64,000 bases of DNA from an uncultured Muribaculum sp. (GCA_910578835.1 CAJTSK010000006.1:1-64000); one strand, 5' to 3'; numbered from the stretch's first letter, positions 54,151-62,832 are shown. Translations and numbers: made by a program. The notes: generated by a model from the sequence alone, not told the origin.

Positions 54151-55566
54151 TTAAATTCCTTTTCCTGTAAATACGATTTTAAATGTATATATTATAATCT
54201 TGATATCAATCCTAAGCGAGAGATTTTCAAGATAAAGCAGTTCATAACTAAGACGCTCGACCATGCCCTCGATATCTGACGCATAGCCATATTTGACCAT
54301 GCCCCATGATGTAAGACCGGGACGCACTTGCTGCACAAGAGCATAATATGGAGCGCGCTCAAGAAGCTGATTGATGAAATATTCCCTTTCTGGGCGCGGA
54401 CCGACAAGCGACATCTGACCAATGAAGACATTCCAAAACTGCGGCAGCTCGTCAAGACGGTATTTACGCAAGAAATGACCTATCTTGGTGATGCGCCGGT
54501 CATCGGGGGTCGACAATGCCGGACCATTGGACTCGGCATCGGTATACATCGTGCGCAGCTTATATATCTTAAACGGCTTCTTGTGACGACCGATGCGAAC
54601 CTGACTGTATATCACCGGACCTTTGGAGTCCATTTTAATAAGCACACCAAGACAGCATATCACCGGAAACGACACGACCATGGCTATTGAAGACACGACA
54701 ACGTCCATGACCCGCTTCATGTTGATGGTGAAATCACTGATTGGGGCGTGAGCCACATCTACAAGCGGTTCGCCTGCAATATTAGCGGTGCGCACCCTTG
54801 TCGTGAGCAGATGATACAAGTCGGGCGACATCAATACCCCCCGGTCAGTGGGAATAAGACGGTTAATCACATTTTTCGTCACATTGTCGCCTCCCGGCTG
54901 TGGCATAACCACATATTTGTTTATGACAAGGCTGTCACTTACCGCCTCGATTTCATTAATGTCATATACCGGAAGTGACATTGCCGCCTCGCCATCTCCC
55001 GATCCTGTCGACACAAAGCCTACCACATTAAGCCCCATTACCGGCTGCAAACGGCGCAAACGCGCCAACAAAGCCTCCGCATCCTCTCCCGTGCCAACAA
55101 TGAGGGTGTTAAGCGCCCATGTACCAGCCTCGATTTTGCGTTTTGCAGAAGAGGTGATGATATAGCGCTCTGTGTAAAGGCACACAAACATACAGCCAAA
55201 CACAAGGAATATCAACAGATAGGTATGTGCGCGGTCGGGCTGCAGGTCATTAATCATCGCCACGAAGAAAAACAATATGGCTCCGGTAATCGAGTTTCCG
55301 AGCGTTACACTAAGCTCCTGCAAGCGCGATTTCATAAACACCTCGTTGTAATAGCCTGACAACCAATACATGCCGAGCATAACAAAAGGAAACGCAATCT
55401 GCTCCACCATTACGGGAGTATGAGAGAGGAAGCTCCCGAGCGAGCCGAAAGTCCTCGCACTCACCTCAATATGATAGCGCATGAAATTAAACAGCCACAC
55501 AGCTAAGTTAGTAGCCAGAAAGTCAGCTGTCACATACAATATCCTATGTCGTGCATGTAGTGTCAA
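54151..55566 (-). CDS. Polyisoprenyl-phosphate hexose-1-phosphate transferase (WcaJ/WbaP type)
   Basis: 471 residues. Four N-terminal membrane helices (to about 125), a CoA-binding-like Rossmann domain (about 145-260), then a re-entrant helix (MKRVMDVVVSSIAMVV) and the catalytic sugar transferase domain with YKLRTMYTDAE, RKYRLDELPQFWNVFIGQMS, GPRPE and RPGLTSWGMV. It attaches the first sugar phosphate to undecaprenyl phosphate for capsule or exopolysaccharide synthesis. A TTG start is chosen because it overlaps the tsaC stop as TTGA, like the common ATGA coupling; a GTG 33 bases in is the alternative. No other polysaccharide genes are nearby. Confidence 0.9.
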   Translation of the reverse strand: MTLHARHRILYVTADFLATNLAVWLFNFMRYHIEVSARTFGSLGSFLSHTPVMVEQIAFPFVMLGMYWLSGYYNEVFMKSRLQELSVTLGNSITGAILFFFVAMINDLQPDRAHTYLLIFLVFGCMFVCLYTERYIITSSAKRKIEAGTWALNTLIVGTGEDAEALLARLRRLQPVMGLNVVGFVSTGSGDGEAAMSLPVYDINEIEAVSDSLVINKYVVMPQPGGDNVTKNVINRLIPTDRGVLMSPDLYHLLTTRVRTANIAGEPLVDVAHAPISDFTINMKRVMDVVVSSIAMVVSFPVICCLGVLIKMDSKGPVIYSQVRIGRHKKPFKIYKLRTMYTDAESNGPALSTPDDRRITKIGHFLRKYRLDELPQFWNVFIGQMSLVGPRPEREYFINQLLERAPYYALVQQVRPGLTSWGMVKYGYASDIEGMVERLSYELLYLENLSLRIDIKIIIYTFKIVFTGKGI

Positions 55567-56132
55567 GGGCGTATGACTGTTATTGTTTTATCAGGATTAA
55601 ACTTGACTATACGAGAAGGCACTCCGCCTGCAGGCTCATCTCTCCTCGCCTCACATATATAATCCACGGCATCTTTTATCTCAGCGGAAATCTCGCCATA
55701 GCATTTTGCCGCCGGCTCGCCGCTTATATTTGCCGAGGTGGAGACCAATGGCATTCCGGCCGCCCGGCAAAGGGCACATGAATATTCCTCGCGCGTAACC
55801 CTCACGCCGACAGTGCCGTCGGCAGCTACAAGTTCCGGGGCGATACCGGAAGGAGAGGGAAGTATCACCGTGGTAGGACGCTCCGTGTCGGTCAACATAG
55901 CCTCAGCTTCAGCCGTCACGCCGGGAAAATATCGTCTAACTGTGTCAATAGAGTCGACAAGCAACAGCAACGCCTTGCTGTCAGCCCGCCGCTTAATGGC
56001 ATAAACACGCTTTACCGCGTCACTGTCGGTGGCGTCACATCCTATGCCCCACACAGTATCGGTGGGATAAAGTATTACTTTACCGCATTTTACCGCTTCG
56101 GCGGCGCGTAGTAAATCCTCATTCAAATCCAT
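55563..56132 (-). CDS. tsaC: L-threonylcarbamoyladenylate synthase (TsaC/Sua5/YrdC)
   Basis: About 189 residues, a single YrdC domain. It makes the threonylcarbamoyl-AMP used for the t6A37 modification of ANN-decoding tRNAs. Motifs: KVILYPTDTVWGIGCDAT, KRRADSKALLLL, RPTTVILPSP and STSANISGEPA. The ATG at 56132 is preferred over a TTG at 56150 because the promoter (56155-56185) would place the transcription start near 56149. Confidence 0.93.
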   Translation of the reverse strand: MDLNEDLLRAAEAVKCGKVILYPTDTVWGIGCDATDSDAVKRVYAIKRRADSKALLLLVDSIDTVRRYFPGVTAEAEAMLTDTERPTTVILPSPSGIAPELVAADGTVGVRVTREEYSCALCRAAGMPLVSTSANISGEPAAKCYGEISAEIKDAVDYICEARRDEPAGGVPSRIVKFNPDKTITVIRP

Positions 56133-56154
56133 AACTGACACATTATCCAATTTA

Positions 56155-56185
56155 CAAAGATAACATACGACCGCGAAAAAACGAA
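56155..56185 (-). promoter_or_regulatory. Promoter of tsaC
   Basis: On the minus strand TTCG (56182-56185), exactly 19 bases and TATCTTTG (56155-56162). One mismatch in the -33 box. It ends just before the left copy of the direct repeat that flanks the AlbA gene. Confidence 0.55.
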
Positions 56186-56189
56186 ATTA

Positions 56190-56216
56190 AACCACCTTAA
56201 ATATTTTTCATCGCTT
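56190..56216 (+). repeat. Left direct repeat flanking the AlbA gene
   Basis: AACCACC-TTAA followed by ATATTTTTCATCGCTT. The 16-bp core and the AACCACC block recur in order at 58116-58150. Confidence 0.7.
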
Positions 56217-56260
56217 TCTTCAGGCATGGGAAATCCATTGAAAATGATTAATTTTGTATT

Positions 56261-57784
56261 ATGGCAATTAACAACGCAGAAATAGACGATAAGAAATACA
56301 TTGACCAACTTCTGGCTAATGGTGAACGAGTTACCCTTGAATGTAAAAGAGCCAGAAAGGATGTGCCACATTCATTGTGGGAAACTTATTCCGCTTTTGC
56401 CAATACTGATGGCGGGACAATTCTTCTTGGTGTCGACGAGGATTTGAAGGAAAAGGACATCTCCAAACGCTTCAATATCATCGGCGTTGAAGATGCAGCA
56501 AAAATACGCACGGATATCTGGAACACACTCAACAGCCGCGAAAAGGTAAGCAGCGGCCTGCTTAGAGACGAGGACATCAATACCCTATCATACGACGGTA
56601 AAGATGTTGTAGTTATTCATGTGCCTCGTGCTGATTATGAAATGCGTCCGATATATATCAACAACAACCTTATGCGTGGCACTTACCGACGCCGACATGA
56701 GGGAGATTATCATTGTCCTGAACCAATTATAAGGATGATGTTGCGAGATGCCTGTGATGATGGTAATGACCGTATGTTTCTTGAACATTATACAATGGAC
56801 GACATAGATGTTCCGACACTTGAAGCATATCGCAATATGTTCCGTGTGGCAAATCTTGAACACGTATGGAATGGTTTAGACCATAAGGAATTCCTAAAAC
56901 AACTTGGAGGTTACACCGTTGACCGTGCCTCTGGAAAGGAAGGGCTTACGATGGCCGGTCTGCTGATGTTTGGCAAAGGTTTGCCGGTACGGGAGCGGTT
57001 TGACAATCTCCGCATGGATTATATAGATAAGTCCAATCTTGTTGGAGACCAACGATATAGCGACCGTCTGACCTATGACGGCACATGGGAGAACAACTTA
57101 TTCAACTTTCTGCGATTGGTATTGCCACGACTTACCCGCGACCTACCACGTCCTTTCAAGATGAACGGCATCGTCCGCGAAGATGATACTCCGCAGAAGA
57201 AAGCTGTCCGTGAGGCTTTTACCAATATGATTATTCATGCCGACATGATGATAGGTAGCGGACTTCTCCGGGTTGAAAAATATGATGACAAATTTGTGCT
57301 TACTAATCCCGGACTACTGAAACTTCCGCTTGAACAGATATATGCAGGAGGAGAGTCAAAAGCACGTAACCAGCGGATGCAACATATGCTTCGTATGATT
57401 GGTTACGGTGAGAACCTCGGTTCGGGATTCCCTCTCATTCTCAATGCATGGCAGGAAAAACATTGGCTTAAACCTCAACTCATGGAACAACCTGAACTGA
57501 TGCAGGTGAAACTCGAACTGAAGATAGTTAATGCCGAGAATCCTACTGCCCCACAAGAGGGGCAGAAAGAAGGGCAGAAAGAAGGGCAGAAAGAATTGTC
57601 TCCACGCCAATTGGAGATAATCCATCTATTGGAGAAGACTCCCGGCGCAACCATGCCGCAGATAGCGGAAGCCATGGCAATTACATACCGTACAGTCCGT
57701 AGGGATATGGAGTATCTTCAAAAATCTGGAATCATATCGCGTGAAGGTGGGCGCAAAGAAGGTAGATGGATTATATCTAAATGA
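56261..57784 (+). CDS. AlbA_2/Schlafen-type ATP-binding protein with HTH
   Basis: 507 residues. N-terminal AlbA_2 (Schlafen-like) domain (about 15-140: ERVTLECKRARKDVP, YSAFANTDGGTILLGVDED, NNLMRGTYRRRHEGDYHCP), a middle region (ASGKEGLTMAGLLMFGKG), a GHKL/HATPase_c_4 segment (about 310-420: KAVREAFTNMIIHADM, FVLTNPGLLKLP, IGYGENLGSGFPLI), a linker of three GQKE repeats, and a C-terminal winged helix (LSPRQLEIIHLLEKTPGATM, TYRTVRRDMEYLQKSGII). Such proteins are often called divergent AAA-4 or putative transcription regulators; some accompany mobile or defence loci. Codon use is less GC-rich than in tsaC and uvrA, and the gene is bracketed by direct repeats, both signs of acquisition. Confidence 0.88.
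   Translation: MAINNAEIDDKKYIDQLLANGERVTLECKRARKDVPHSLWETYSAFANTDGGTILLGVDEDLKEKDISKRFNIIGVEDAAKIRTDIWNTLNSREKVSSGLLRDEDINTLSYDGKDVVVIHVPRADYEMRPIYINNNLMRGTYRRRHEGDYHCPEPIIRMMLRDACDDGNDRMFLEHYTMDDIDVPTLEAYRNMFRVANLEHVWNGLDHKEFLKQLGGYTVDRASGKEGLTMAGLLMFGKGLPVRERFDNLRMDYIDKSNLVGDQRYSDRLTYDGTWENNLFNFLRLVLPRLTRDLPRPFKMNGIVREDDTPQKKAVREAFTNMIIHADMMIGSGLLRVEKYDDKFVLTNPGLLKLPLEQIYAGGESKARNQRMQHMLRMIGYGENLGSGFPLILNAWQEKHWLKPQLMEQPELMQVKLELKIVNAENPTAPQEGQKEGQKEGQKELSPRQLEIIHLLEKTPGATMPQIAEAMAITYRTVRRDMEYLQKSGIISREGGRKEGRWIISK
57560..57595 (+). repeat. Three perfect 12-bp in-frame repeats
   Basis: GGGCAGAAAGAA is repeated three times without change, coding GQKE x3 in the linker between the ATPase and HTH regions of the AlbA gene. 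Because each unit is 12 bp, gain or loss of copies keeps the frame. Confidence 0.95.
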
Positions 57785-57971
57785 TAATCCATCATTCTGC
57801 CATTGTTATTTGCTATGCGTTAATACGCATCCAATGTGCCACGCCTCAGTATACCCGCAATTCCCCTCATTTCAGCCTTAGCGCATGATGCTAGCTTTCA
57901 ATAAGAAATATTTATAGTGCCGCCGATGTGAAGAAGCGACATAGACCATCTTTTGCAACCTGAATATTTGT

Positions 57972-58047
57972 TTATCGTAGTACACATACATCAAATATGC
58001 CCAATTATCGTAGTTTGCAATACGAGATTTACCAAGTTTATCGTAGT
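57972..58047 (+). repeat. Iterated 10-bp motif TTATCGTAGT, three copies 33 bp apart
   Basis: TTATCGTAGT occurs at 57972, 58005 and 58038. The interval is exactly 33 bp both times, and the 23 bases between copies are unrelated. No further copy was noticed elsewhere in the window. Confidence 0.85.
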
Positions 58048-58115
58048 TTTATTTTCTCTGCGCCATAAAGACAAAACATTAATGGAAAACTTCAGAACTG
58101 CTGGAAATATTACAT

Positions 58116-58150
58116 AACCACCAACATATTTTTCATATTTTTCATCGCTT
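58116..58150 (+). repeat. Right direct repeat flanking the AlbA gene
   Basis: AACCACC-AAC followed by ATATTTTTC duplicated and then ATCGCTT. The 16-bp ATATTTTTCATCGCTT (58135-58150) is identical to 56201-56216. The inner ATATTTTTC is doubled in this copy. Confidence 0.7.
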
Positions 58151-58189
58151 GCCGACACCACTAATGATGCCATTTTGCCATATTATTAG

Positions 58190-58197
58190 TACCTTTG
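58190..58197 (+). promoter_or_regulatory. -7 box of uvrA
   Basis: TACCTTTG, an exact -7 consensus, with a leader of about 30 bases to the ATG at 58233. No exact TTTG at -33. No SOS-type operator was recognised. Confidence 0.5.
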
Positions 58198-58232
58198 TAA
58201 GTTAAAGCTTGTTTAACTACACAACGACCAAA

Positions 58233-61019
58233 ATGGCAGAAAGAAACATACTTGTTAAAGGCGCACGCGTCAACAATCTGAAAAATATAACCGTAGAAAT
58301 CCCGCGCAACAAGCTTGTGGTAATCACGGGGCTGTCAGGCTCCGGTAAATCGTCGCTTGCCTTTGACACCCTTTATGCCGAAGGACAACGCCGCTATGTC
58401 GAGAGCCTGTCGGCTTATGCAAGGCAGTTTCTCGGAAAAATGGCAAAGCCCGAGGCTGACTTCATAAAGGGACTTCCCCCGGCGATAGCCATCGAACAGA
58501 AAGTCAACACACGCAACCCGCGTTCGACCGTGGGCACGTCCACCGAAATTTACGACTACATGCGCCTGCTTTTCGGCAGAATCGGAAAAACCTACTCTCC
58601 CGTATCGGGCGAACAGGTAAAAAAACATACCACTGAAGATGTAATCGCCGCCGCGCAATCTTATCCCGAAGGTACACGCATCGCTGTCATAGCCCCGGTG
58701 TCACTGCCGGAGAAACGCACATTCAGGCAGCAGCTTGAAATCTATCTCAAGGGAGGCTACTCCCGAGTGGTGAAAGATGGCGGTTTTGTCATGATTGAGG
58801 AACTTCTTGCCTCAAGTGCCATCCCCGATGAAGCCGACGGCTACGACCTCCTTGTCGACCGTCTTGCAGTGGAAGCGTCGGGCGACGAGGCAAGCCGGCT
58901 TGCCGACTCTGTAGAAACGGCTTTTTTTGAAGGACATGATATGATGAGCCTGCTCGCCTGGAGCGACTCAGGCATGCACCGCCACGACTTCTCAAAGCGG
59001 TTTGATGCCGACGGAATCACATTCCGCGAGCCGTCGGAACTGATGTTTAACTTCAACAACCCCTACGGAGCGTGTCCGAAATGTGAAGGATTCGGAAAAG
59101 TAATCGGACTCGACCCCGATCTTGTAGTACCCGACAAGTCACTGTCGGTCTATGAGGATGCAGTGGTGTGCTGGCGCGGTGAAAAGATGAGCGAATGGAA
59201 GCGTGAGCTTATACACATAGCCCCCCACGCAGGATTTCCGATTCACCGCCCTTACTGTGACCTCACAGAGCAGGAGCTTGACCTGTTATGGCACGGCAAC
59301 GGCAGGTTTCGCGGCATAGACGGATTTTTCAAGATGGTGGAGGAAAATCAGTACAAAATCCAATATCGCGTCATGCTTGCCCGCTACCGTGGCAAGACTG
59401 TATGTCCGGTATGCCACGGCTCACGCCTTAACAAAGATGCCTCTTATGTGAAAATCGGCGGCAAGACCATATCCGACCTTGTAAGGATGCCGGTGAGCGA
59501 CCTGCGCCAATGGTTCAACGACCTGCGGCTCGGAGAAAGCGACTCCAAGATTGCATCACGACTTCTTGTCGAGATTAACAACCGCATAGGATTTCTCTGT
59601 GACGTAGGTCTCGGCTACCTCACACTCGACCGCCTGTCATCTACATTGTCGGGCGGTGAAAGCCAGCGTATTAACCTCGCCACGTCGCTTGGCAGCAGCC
59701 TTGTAGGGTCGCTATACATACTTGACGAGCCAAGCATCGGGCTGCACTCACGCGATACCGACCGTCTTATCAGCGTATTGCGCAAGCTCCAGCAACTCGG
59801 CAACACCGTTGTGGTAGTAGAACACGATGAGGAAATCATGCGTGCGTCAGACTATATAATCGATGTGGGTCCCGAGGCAGGGCGGCATGGCGGAGAGATT
59901 ATCTATCAGGGCTATGTGGCAAATCTCCGTAAAGCCACCGATTCATACACAGTGAAATACCTCAACGGCGAAATGTCGATACCACTCCCCAAGCGCCGCC
60001 GACAGTGGCGCGACTATATCGAAGTTGCAGGTGCGCGTCAGCACAACCTGAAAAATATCGACGTGAAGTTTCCGCTTGGTGTCATGACGGTAGTGACCGG
60101 AGTCAGCGGTTCCGGCAAGTCCACGCTTGTGCGCGACATCCTGTACCGCGCCATGGTAAGGCACCTCGGCAATCCTTGTGATGCCCCGGGACTGCACAAG
60201 GGGTTGCGCGGCGACCTGCACCGTATCTCGGCGATTGAATTTGTCGACCAGAACCCTATCGGAAAATCATCGCGAAGCAATGCCGCCACTTATCTGAAAG
60301 CATTTGACGAGATACGCAAACTTTTTGCCGAACAGCAGGCGGCAAAACAGATGGGATTTTCACCCGGCTATTTCTCCTTTAACGCTGAAGGTGGTAGATG
60401 TGAGGAGTGTAAGGGCGAAGGCACCATCACGATAGAGATGCAGTTTATGGCTGACATCGTGATACCATGTGAGGCATGCCACGGCGAGCGCTACAAGAAA
60501 GAAGTGCTCGAAATAAAATATCGCGACCGCAATATCAATGATGTGCTTAACATGACGGTAAACCAGGCTATAGAGTTTTTTGGAGAAAGCAACGAATCGC
60601 TTCCTAAAAAGATTGTGAAACGCCTTAAACCGCTACAGGATGTGGGTCTCGGATATATCAAGCTCGGACAGTCGTCGTCAACACTGTCGGGCGGAGAAAA
60701 CCAGCGCGTAAAACTCGCCTATTTCCTGTCGCTTGAAAAGCCGGAGCCTACGATGTTCATATTTGACGAGCCGACGACCGGACTTCATTTCCATGACATC
60801 AACACCCTTATGGATTCATTTAACCGGCTCATAGCATTAGGTCACACCGTGGTAATCATCGAGCATAACATGGACGTGATAAAATGTGCCGACCACATAA
60901 TCGACATAGGTCCCGAAGGAGGCGCCGGGGGCGGCTGCATCGTAGCCGAAGGCACCCCCGAGCAAGTGGCAGCCGTAAAAGACAGCTACACGGGAAGATA
61001 CCTCGCTGAGAAGCTATAG
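58233..61019 (+). CDS. uvrA: Excinuclease ABC subunit A
   Basis: Damage-recognition ATPase of nucleotide excision repair, 928 residues from the ATG at 58233; a TTG eight codons earlier is in frame but less likely. Two ABC modules: Walker A GLSGSGKSS (33-41) and GVSGSGKST (about 630), signatures LSGGESQR and LSGGENQR. Zinc ligands are in CPKCEGFGK, CPVCHGSR and CEECKGEG with CEACHGERY. The DNA-binding insertion and the UvrB-interacting region are present at normal length. It converges with and overlaps the barrel protein gene by six bases. Confidence 0.97.
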   Translation: MAERNILVKGARVNNLKNITVEIPRNKLVVITGLSGSGKSSLAFDTLYAEGQRRYVESLSAYARQFLGKMAKPEADFIKGLPPAIAIEQKVNTRNPRSTVGTSTEIYDYMRLLFGRIGKTYSPVSGEQVKKHTTEDVIAAAQSYPEGTRIAVIAPVSLPEKRTFRQQLEIYLKGGYSRVVKDGGFVMIEELLASSAIPDEADGYDLLVDRLAVEASGDEASRLADSVETAFFEGHDMMSLLAWSDSGMHRHDFSKRFDADGITFREPSELMFNFNNPYGACPKCEGFGKVIGLDPDLVVPDKSLSVYEDAVVCWRGEKMSEWKRELIHIAPHAGFPIHRPYCDLTEQELDLLWHGNGRFRGIDGFFKMVEENQYKIQYRVMLARYRGKTVCPVCHGSRLNKDASYVKIGGKTISDLVRMPVSDLRQWFNDLRLGESDSKIASRLLVEINNRIGFLCDVGLGYLTLDRLSSTLSGGESQRINLATSLGSSLVGSLYILDEPSIGLHSRDTDRLISVLRKLQQLGNTVVVVEHDEEIMRASDYIIDVGPEAGRHGGEIIYQGYVANLRKATDSYTVKYLNGEMSIPLPKRRRQWRDYIEVAGARQHNLKNIDVKFPLGVMTVVTGVSGSGKSTLVRDILYRAMVRHLGNPCDAPGLHKGLRGDLHRISAIEFVDQNPIGKSSRSNAATYLKAFDEIRKLFAEQQAAKQMGFSPGYFSFNAEGGRCEECKGEGTITIEMQFMADIVIPCEACHGERYKKEVLEIKYRDRNINDVLNMTVNQAIEFFGESNESLPKKIVKRLKPLQDVGLGYIKLGQSSSTLSGGENQRVKLAYFLSLEKPEPTMFIFDEPTTGLHFHDINTLMDSFNRLIALGHTVVIIEHNMDVIKCADHIIDIGPEGGAGGGCIVAEGTPEQVAAVKDSYTGRYLAEKL

Positions 61020-62087
61020 CCGTGGATGTTTCCTTGACTTTTTGCCGTGGCGCACATTGAACGAGTCAAAATAGACGCGCAACAGCAGCCGCTGATAGAA
61101 TATGAAACTATTGTCGGCAAAATTAAAGTCGAGAGAAGCCTGCAGGTCGACAAAGCGGTTTTGCAGAATCTTGGCATAAACATCAGTGCGGTTGTAGAAA
61201 GAGGTCTGATAAAACGGCTCTCCTTGATATAGCTCCGCACCAAACTCGCCGTAGGAAGGGAAAAGCTTCCCGCCCATATAAAACGAGTTTTTCAGTCCGA
61301 GCCACCGCCATTCGCCCTCCAGCTCAAGCCATCCGCCGGCAGGAGTCTTCCAGCCATCATCGTTAGCCCTGTTTCGCTCCACGGTGAGCAGTGCCCCTGC
61401 CTTTATCACAAGCAGGTCAAGAGCGGTCTTACGGCTGAAATCCAGCCCAATATATGGATTGACAAGAAAATTGTCGACTATATGCTGGTCGGCAGGAGCA
61501 TTTTTCTGTAGCGCGAAATGATTCATCATGGCATTTCCACCGACAAGAAACACTCCTCCACGCGGCTTGCCCTCACCATGCACGACTATATTAAACGCTT
61601 CACGGCGTGTGGTGCTTTGCATTCCCCGCCAGTCGAGATAAGCCTCAATCCAGCCGTGACGCATGTTGTACTGCACGAGCGCACCGCGTATGTTACGTTG
61701 AAAATATGTCAGCGAGTCACACCATAAAAAGCCGGGAAGCTCGCGGCGCAACTGAGTGCGCGGAAACATACCCATAGAGAAACTCCACCGCTTGCTCTCA
61801 TGACGGTAATACAGCGTAGGGGTGACCCTGCCGTCATCCCAGTCGTTGGTGAGATGCTGAGTCCACACGATACCACCTGCTATGCGGTCTTTTTTCGTGA
61901 GTCTCACCCCTACCTCCGGGGCAAGCACAGTAAAGAAATACGTTTTCGGGTCGGTAATCTTTCGGTCACCCTCCCTGTTGTCAAATACTGAATTGAAGTC
62001 AACACTCCATGTCAGAGCCTGAGACCTGACATTACACACACATAGCAATAACGCCGCCAGTAAAGCGACACTTCTGATTGGTTTCAT
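61014..62087 (-). CDS. Predicted outer-membrane beta-barrel protein
   Basis: 357 residues with a signal peptide (SVALLAALLLCVCNVRSQ). The mature chain is alternating aromatic/polar strands throughout (WSFSMGMFPRTQL, GWIEAYLDWRGMQ, NPYIGLDFSRKTALDLLVIKAG, GWLELEGEWRWLGLKNSFYMGG, FYQRLLLRVYFDSFNVRHG), ending in a basic tail. I do not recognise a named family; about 14-16 strands would fit. Substrate or role unknown. Gene end overlaps the uvrA end by six bases on the opposite strand. Confidence 0.75.
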   Translation of the reverse strand: MKPIRSVALLAALLLCVCNVRSQALTWSVDFNSVFDNREGDRKITDPKTYFFTVLAPEVGVRLTKKDRIAGGIVWTQHLTNDWDDGRVTPTLYYRHESKRWSFSMGMFPRTQLRRELPGFLWCDSLTYFQRNIRGALVQYNMRHGWIEAYLDWRGMQSTTRREAFNIVVHGEGKPRGGVFLVGGNAMMNHFALQKNAPADQHIVDNFLVNPYIGLDFSRKTALDLLVIKAGALLTVERNRANDDGWKTPAGGWLELEGEWRWLGLKNSFYMGGKLFPSYGEFGAELYQGEPFYQTSFYNRTDVYAKILQNRFVDLQASLDFNFADNSFIFYQRLLLRVYFDSFNVRHGKKSRKHPRL

Positions 62088-62089
62088 AT

Positions 62090-62106
62090 AAGAGCTTGTT
62101 TAATAA
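62090..62106. repeat. 17-bp word shared with 13544-13560
   Basis: AAGAGCTTGTTTAATAA, identical to the copy upstream of the fimbrillin gene. Here it lies three bases upstream of the start of the barrel protein gene, in the opposite orientation to that gene. A shorter relative, AAGCTTGTTTAA, lies near the uvrA start. Confidence 0.35.
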
Positions 62107-62158
62107 CAGCTGATTCATACAGTCTCCACTATGCCTGTGGAAGCCTATGAACGACACT

Positions 62159-62446
62159 TTATTTCTTAAACACCCGGTAAATCTTGCGTATCTGCTTGGT
62201 AGCCTGAAATGCAAGAAGGGCATAATCGATTACCGAAAACCCGGTAAACATCTTTTTCATGATGCCACCGCCAAAACCCGACTGCTGACGGTTAATAATC
62301 TGATGGACCGAGGTAGCGAGGCGCTCGCGTTCCACCTCCATTTTCACATGATTTACCGCCCGCTGGTAACGCAGGTCGTCAAGCGTGTAGCCCGACCACT
62401 TTTTCAAGCCGTCGACCGGAAGTTGTGAAGGTACTTTGCTTTCCAT
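62159..62446 (-). CDS. Small protein of the YtxH-holin module
   Basis: 95 residues, not recognised. N-terminal half is charged and helical (YQRAVNHVKMEVERERLATSV), followed by a Gly-rich turn (GFGGGIMKKM) and a short semi-hydrophobic segment (FSVIDYALLAFQATKQIRKI) with a basic end. It could be a peripheral inner-membrane protein. The gene starts two bases after the holin-like gene stop, so it is translated with it. Confidence 0.7.
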   Translation of the reverse strand: MESKVPSQLPVDGLKKWSGYTLDDLRYQRAVNHVKMEVERERLATSVHQIINRQQSGFGGGIMKKMFTGFSVIDYALLAFQATKQIRKIYRVFKK

Positions 62447-62448
62447 AA

Positions 62449-62832
62449 CTATTCAGCTTTTTTATTTGCAGATTTACTTTGATGAGGAAGCGGGTCAAGG
62501 AATAGTCTTGAGAGGAAACGTGCGATAGGATCGATAAACAACGACCTGCGCAGCAACATCGCCACTACAGCAAGCAGAAGATAGACTCCGCCCATAATCA
62601 AAAAACACCACATCAGCGGAAGCACCTGGGCAAGCAGCAATACAAGCGCAATCGAGATAAAGAAAAAGGCACACACTCCAAGCAACAACAGCAATACCAC
62701 CATTGCCCCATGAGAAAGCAACACTGTGGTCTTCTCGATTGAAAGGAGCTTTAGATTTTCAACATACAGCTTACCCCACTCCTTCGCATTGGCAAGAGTG
62801 CGGCGCAGCTCTTCGTTTTGTTCACCCATCAT
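62449..62832 (-). CDS. Phage-holin-family (YqjE-like) membrane protein
   Basis: About 127 residues; ATG at 62832 (or 62829) is chosen over an upstream TTG. A helical cytoplasmic N-terminus (ELRRTLANAKEWGKLYVENLKLLSIEKT) is followed by two membrane helices (GAMVVLLLLLGVCAFFFI and WCFLIMGGVYLLLAVVAMLL) and a basic tail. This is the layout of PF07332-type proteins, which despite the name are chromosomal membrane proteins usually beside YtxH or DUF883 genes. No lysis role is implied. Confidence 0.8.
   Translation of the reverse strand: MMGEQNEELRRTLANAKEWGKLYVENLKLLSIEKTTVLLSHGAMVVLLLLLGVCAFFFISIALVLLLAQVLPLMWCFLIMGGVYLLLAVVAMLLRRSLFIDPIARFLSRLFLDPLPHQSKSANKKAE

Larger units (their letters stand above)
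57785..58232. other. Intergenic region between the AlbA gene and uvrA
   Basis: No convincing gene. It contains a short palindrome ATGCGT-TAAT-ACGCAT (57815-57830), three TTATCGTAGT motifs at exact 33-bp spacing (57972-58047), the right copy of the flanking direct repeat (58116-58150) and the uvrA -7 box (58190-58197). Short open frames across the motifs are not supported by a start or a recognisable protein; the stretch may be the remains of an acquired segment. Confidence 0.55.

Noticed and set aside
57815..57830. ATGCGT-TAAT-ACGCAT palindrome as the terminator of the AlbA gene
   Set aside because: The stem is only 6 bp with no T tract; it could be an operator or chance.
57972..58047. Possible degenerate CRISPR array
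   Set aside because: Repeats are only 10 bp, too short for a CRISPR repeat, and there are only three copies and no cas genes.
57991..58173. 60-codon minus-strand frame upstream of uvrA
   Set aside because: It crosses the TTATCGTAGT repeats and has no homology I recognise and no promoter box at a proper distance.
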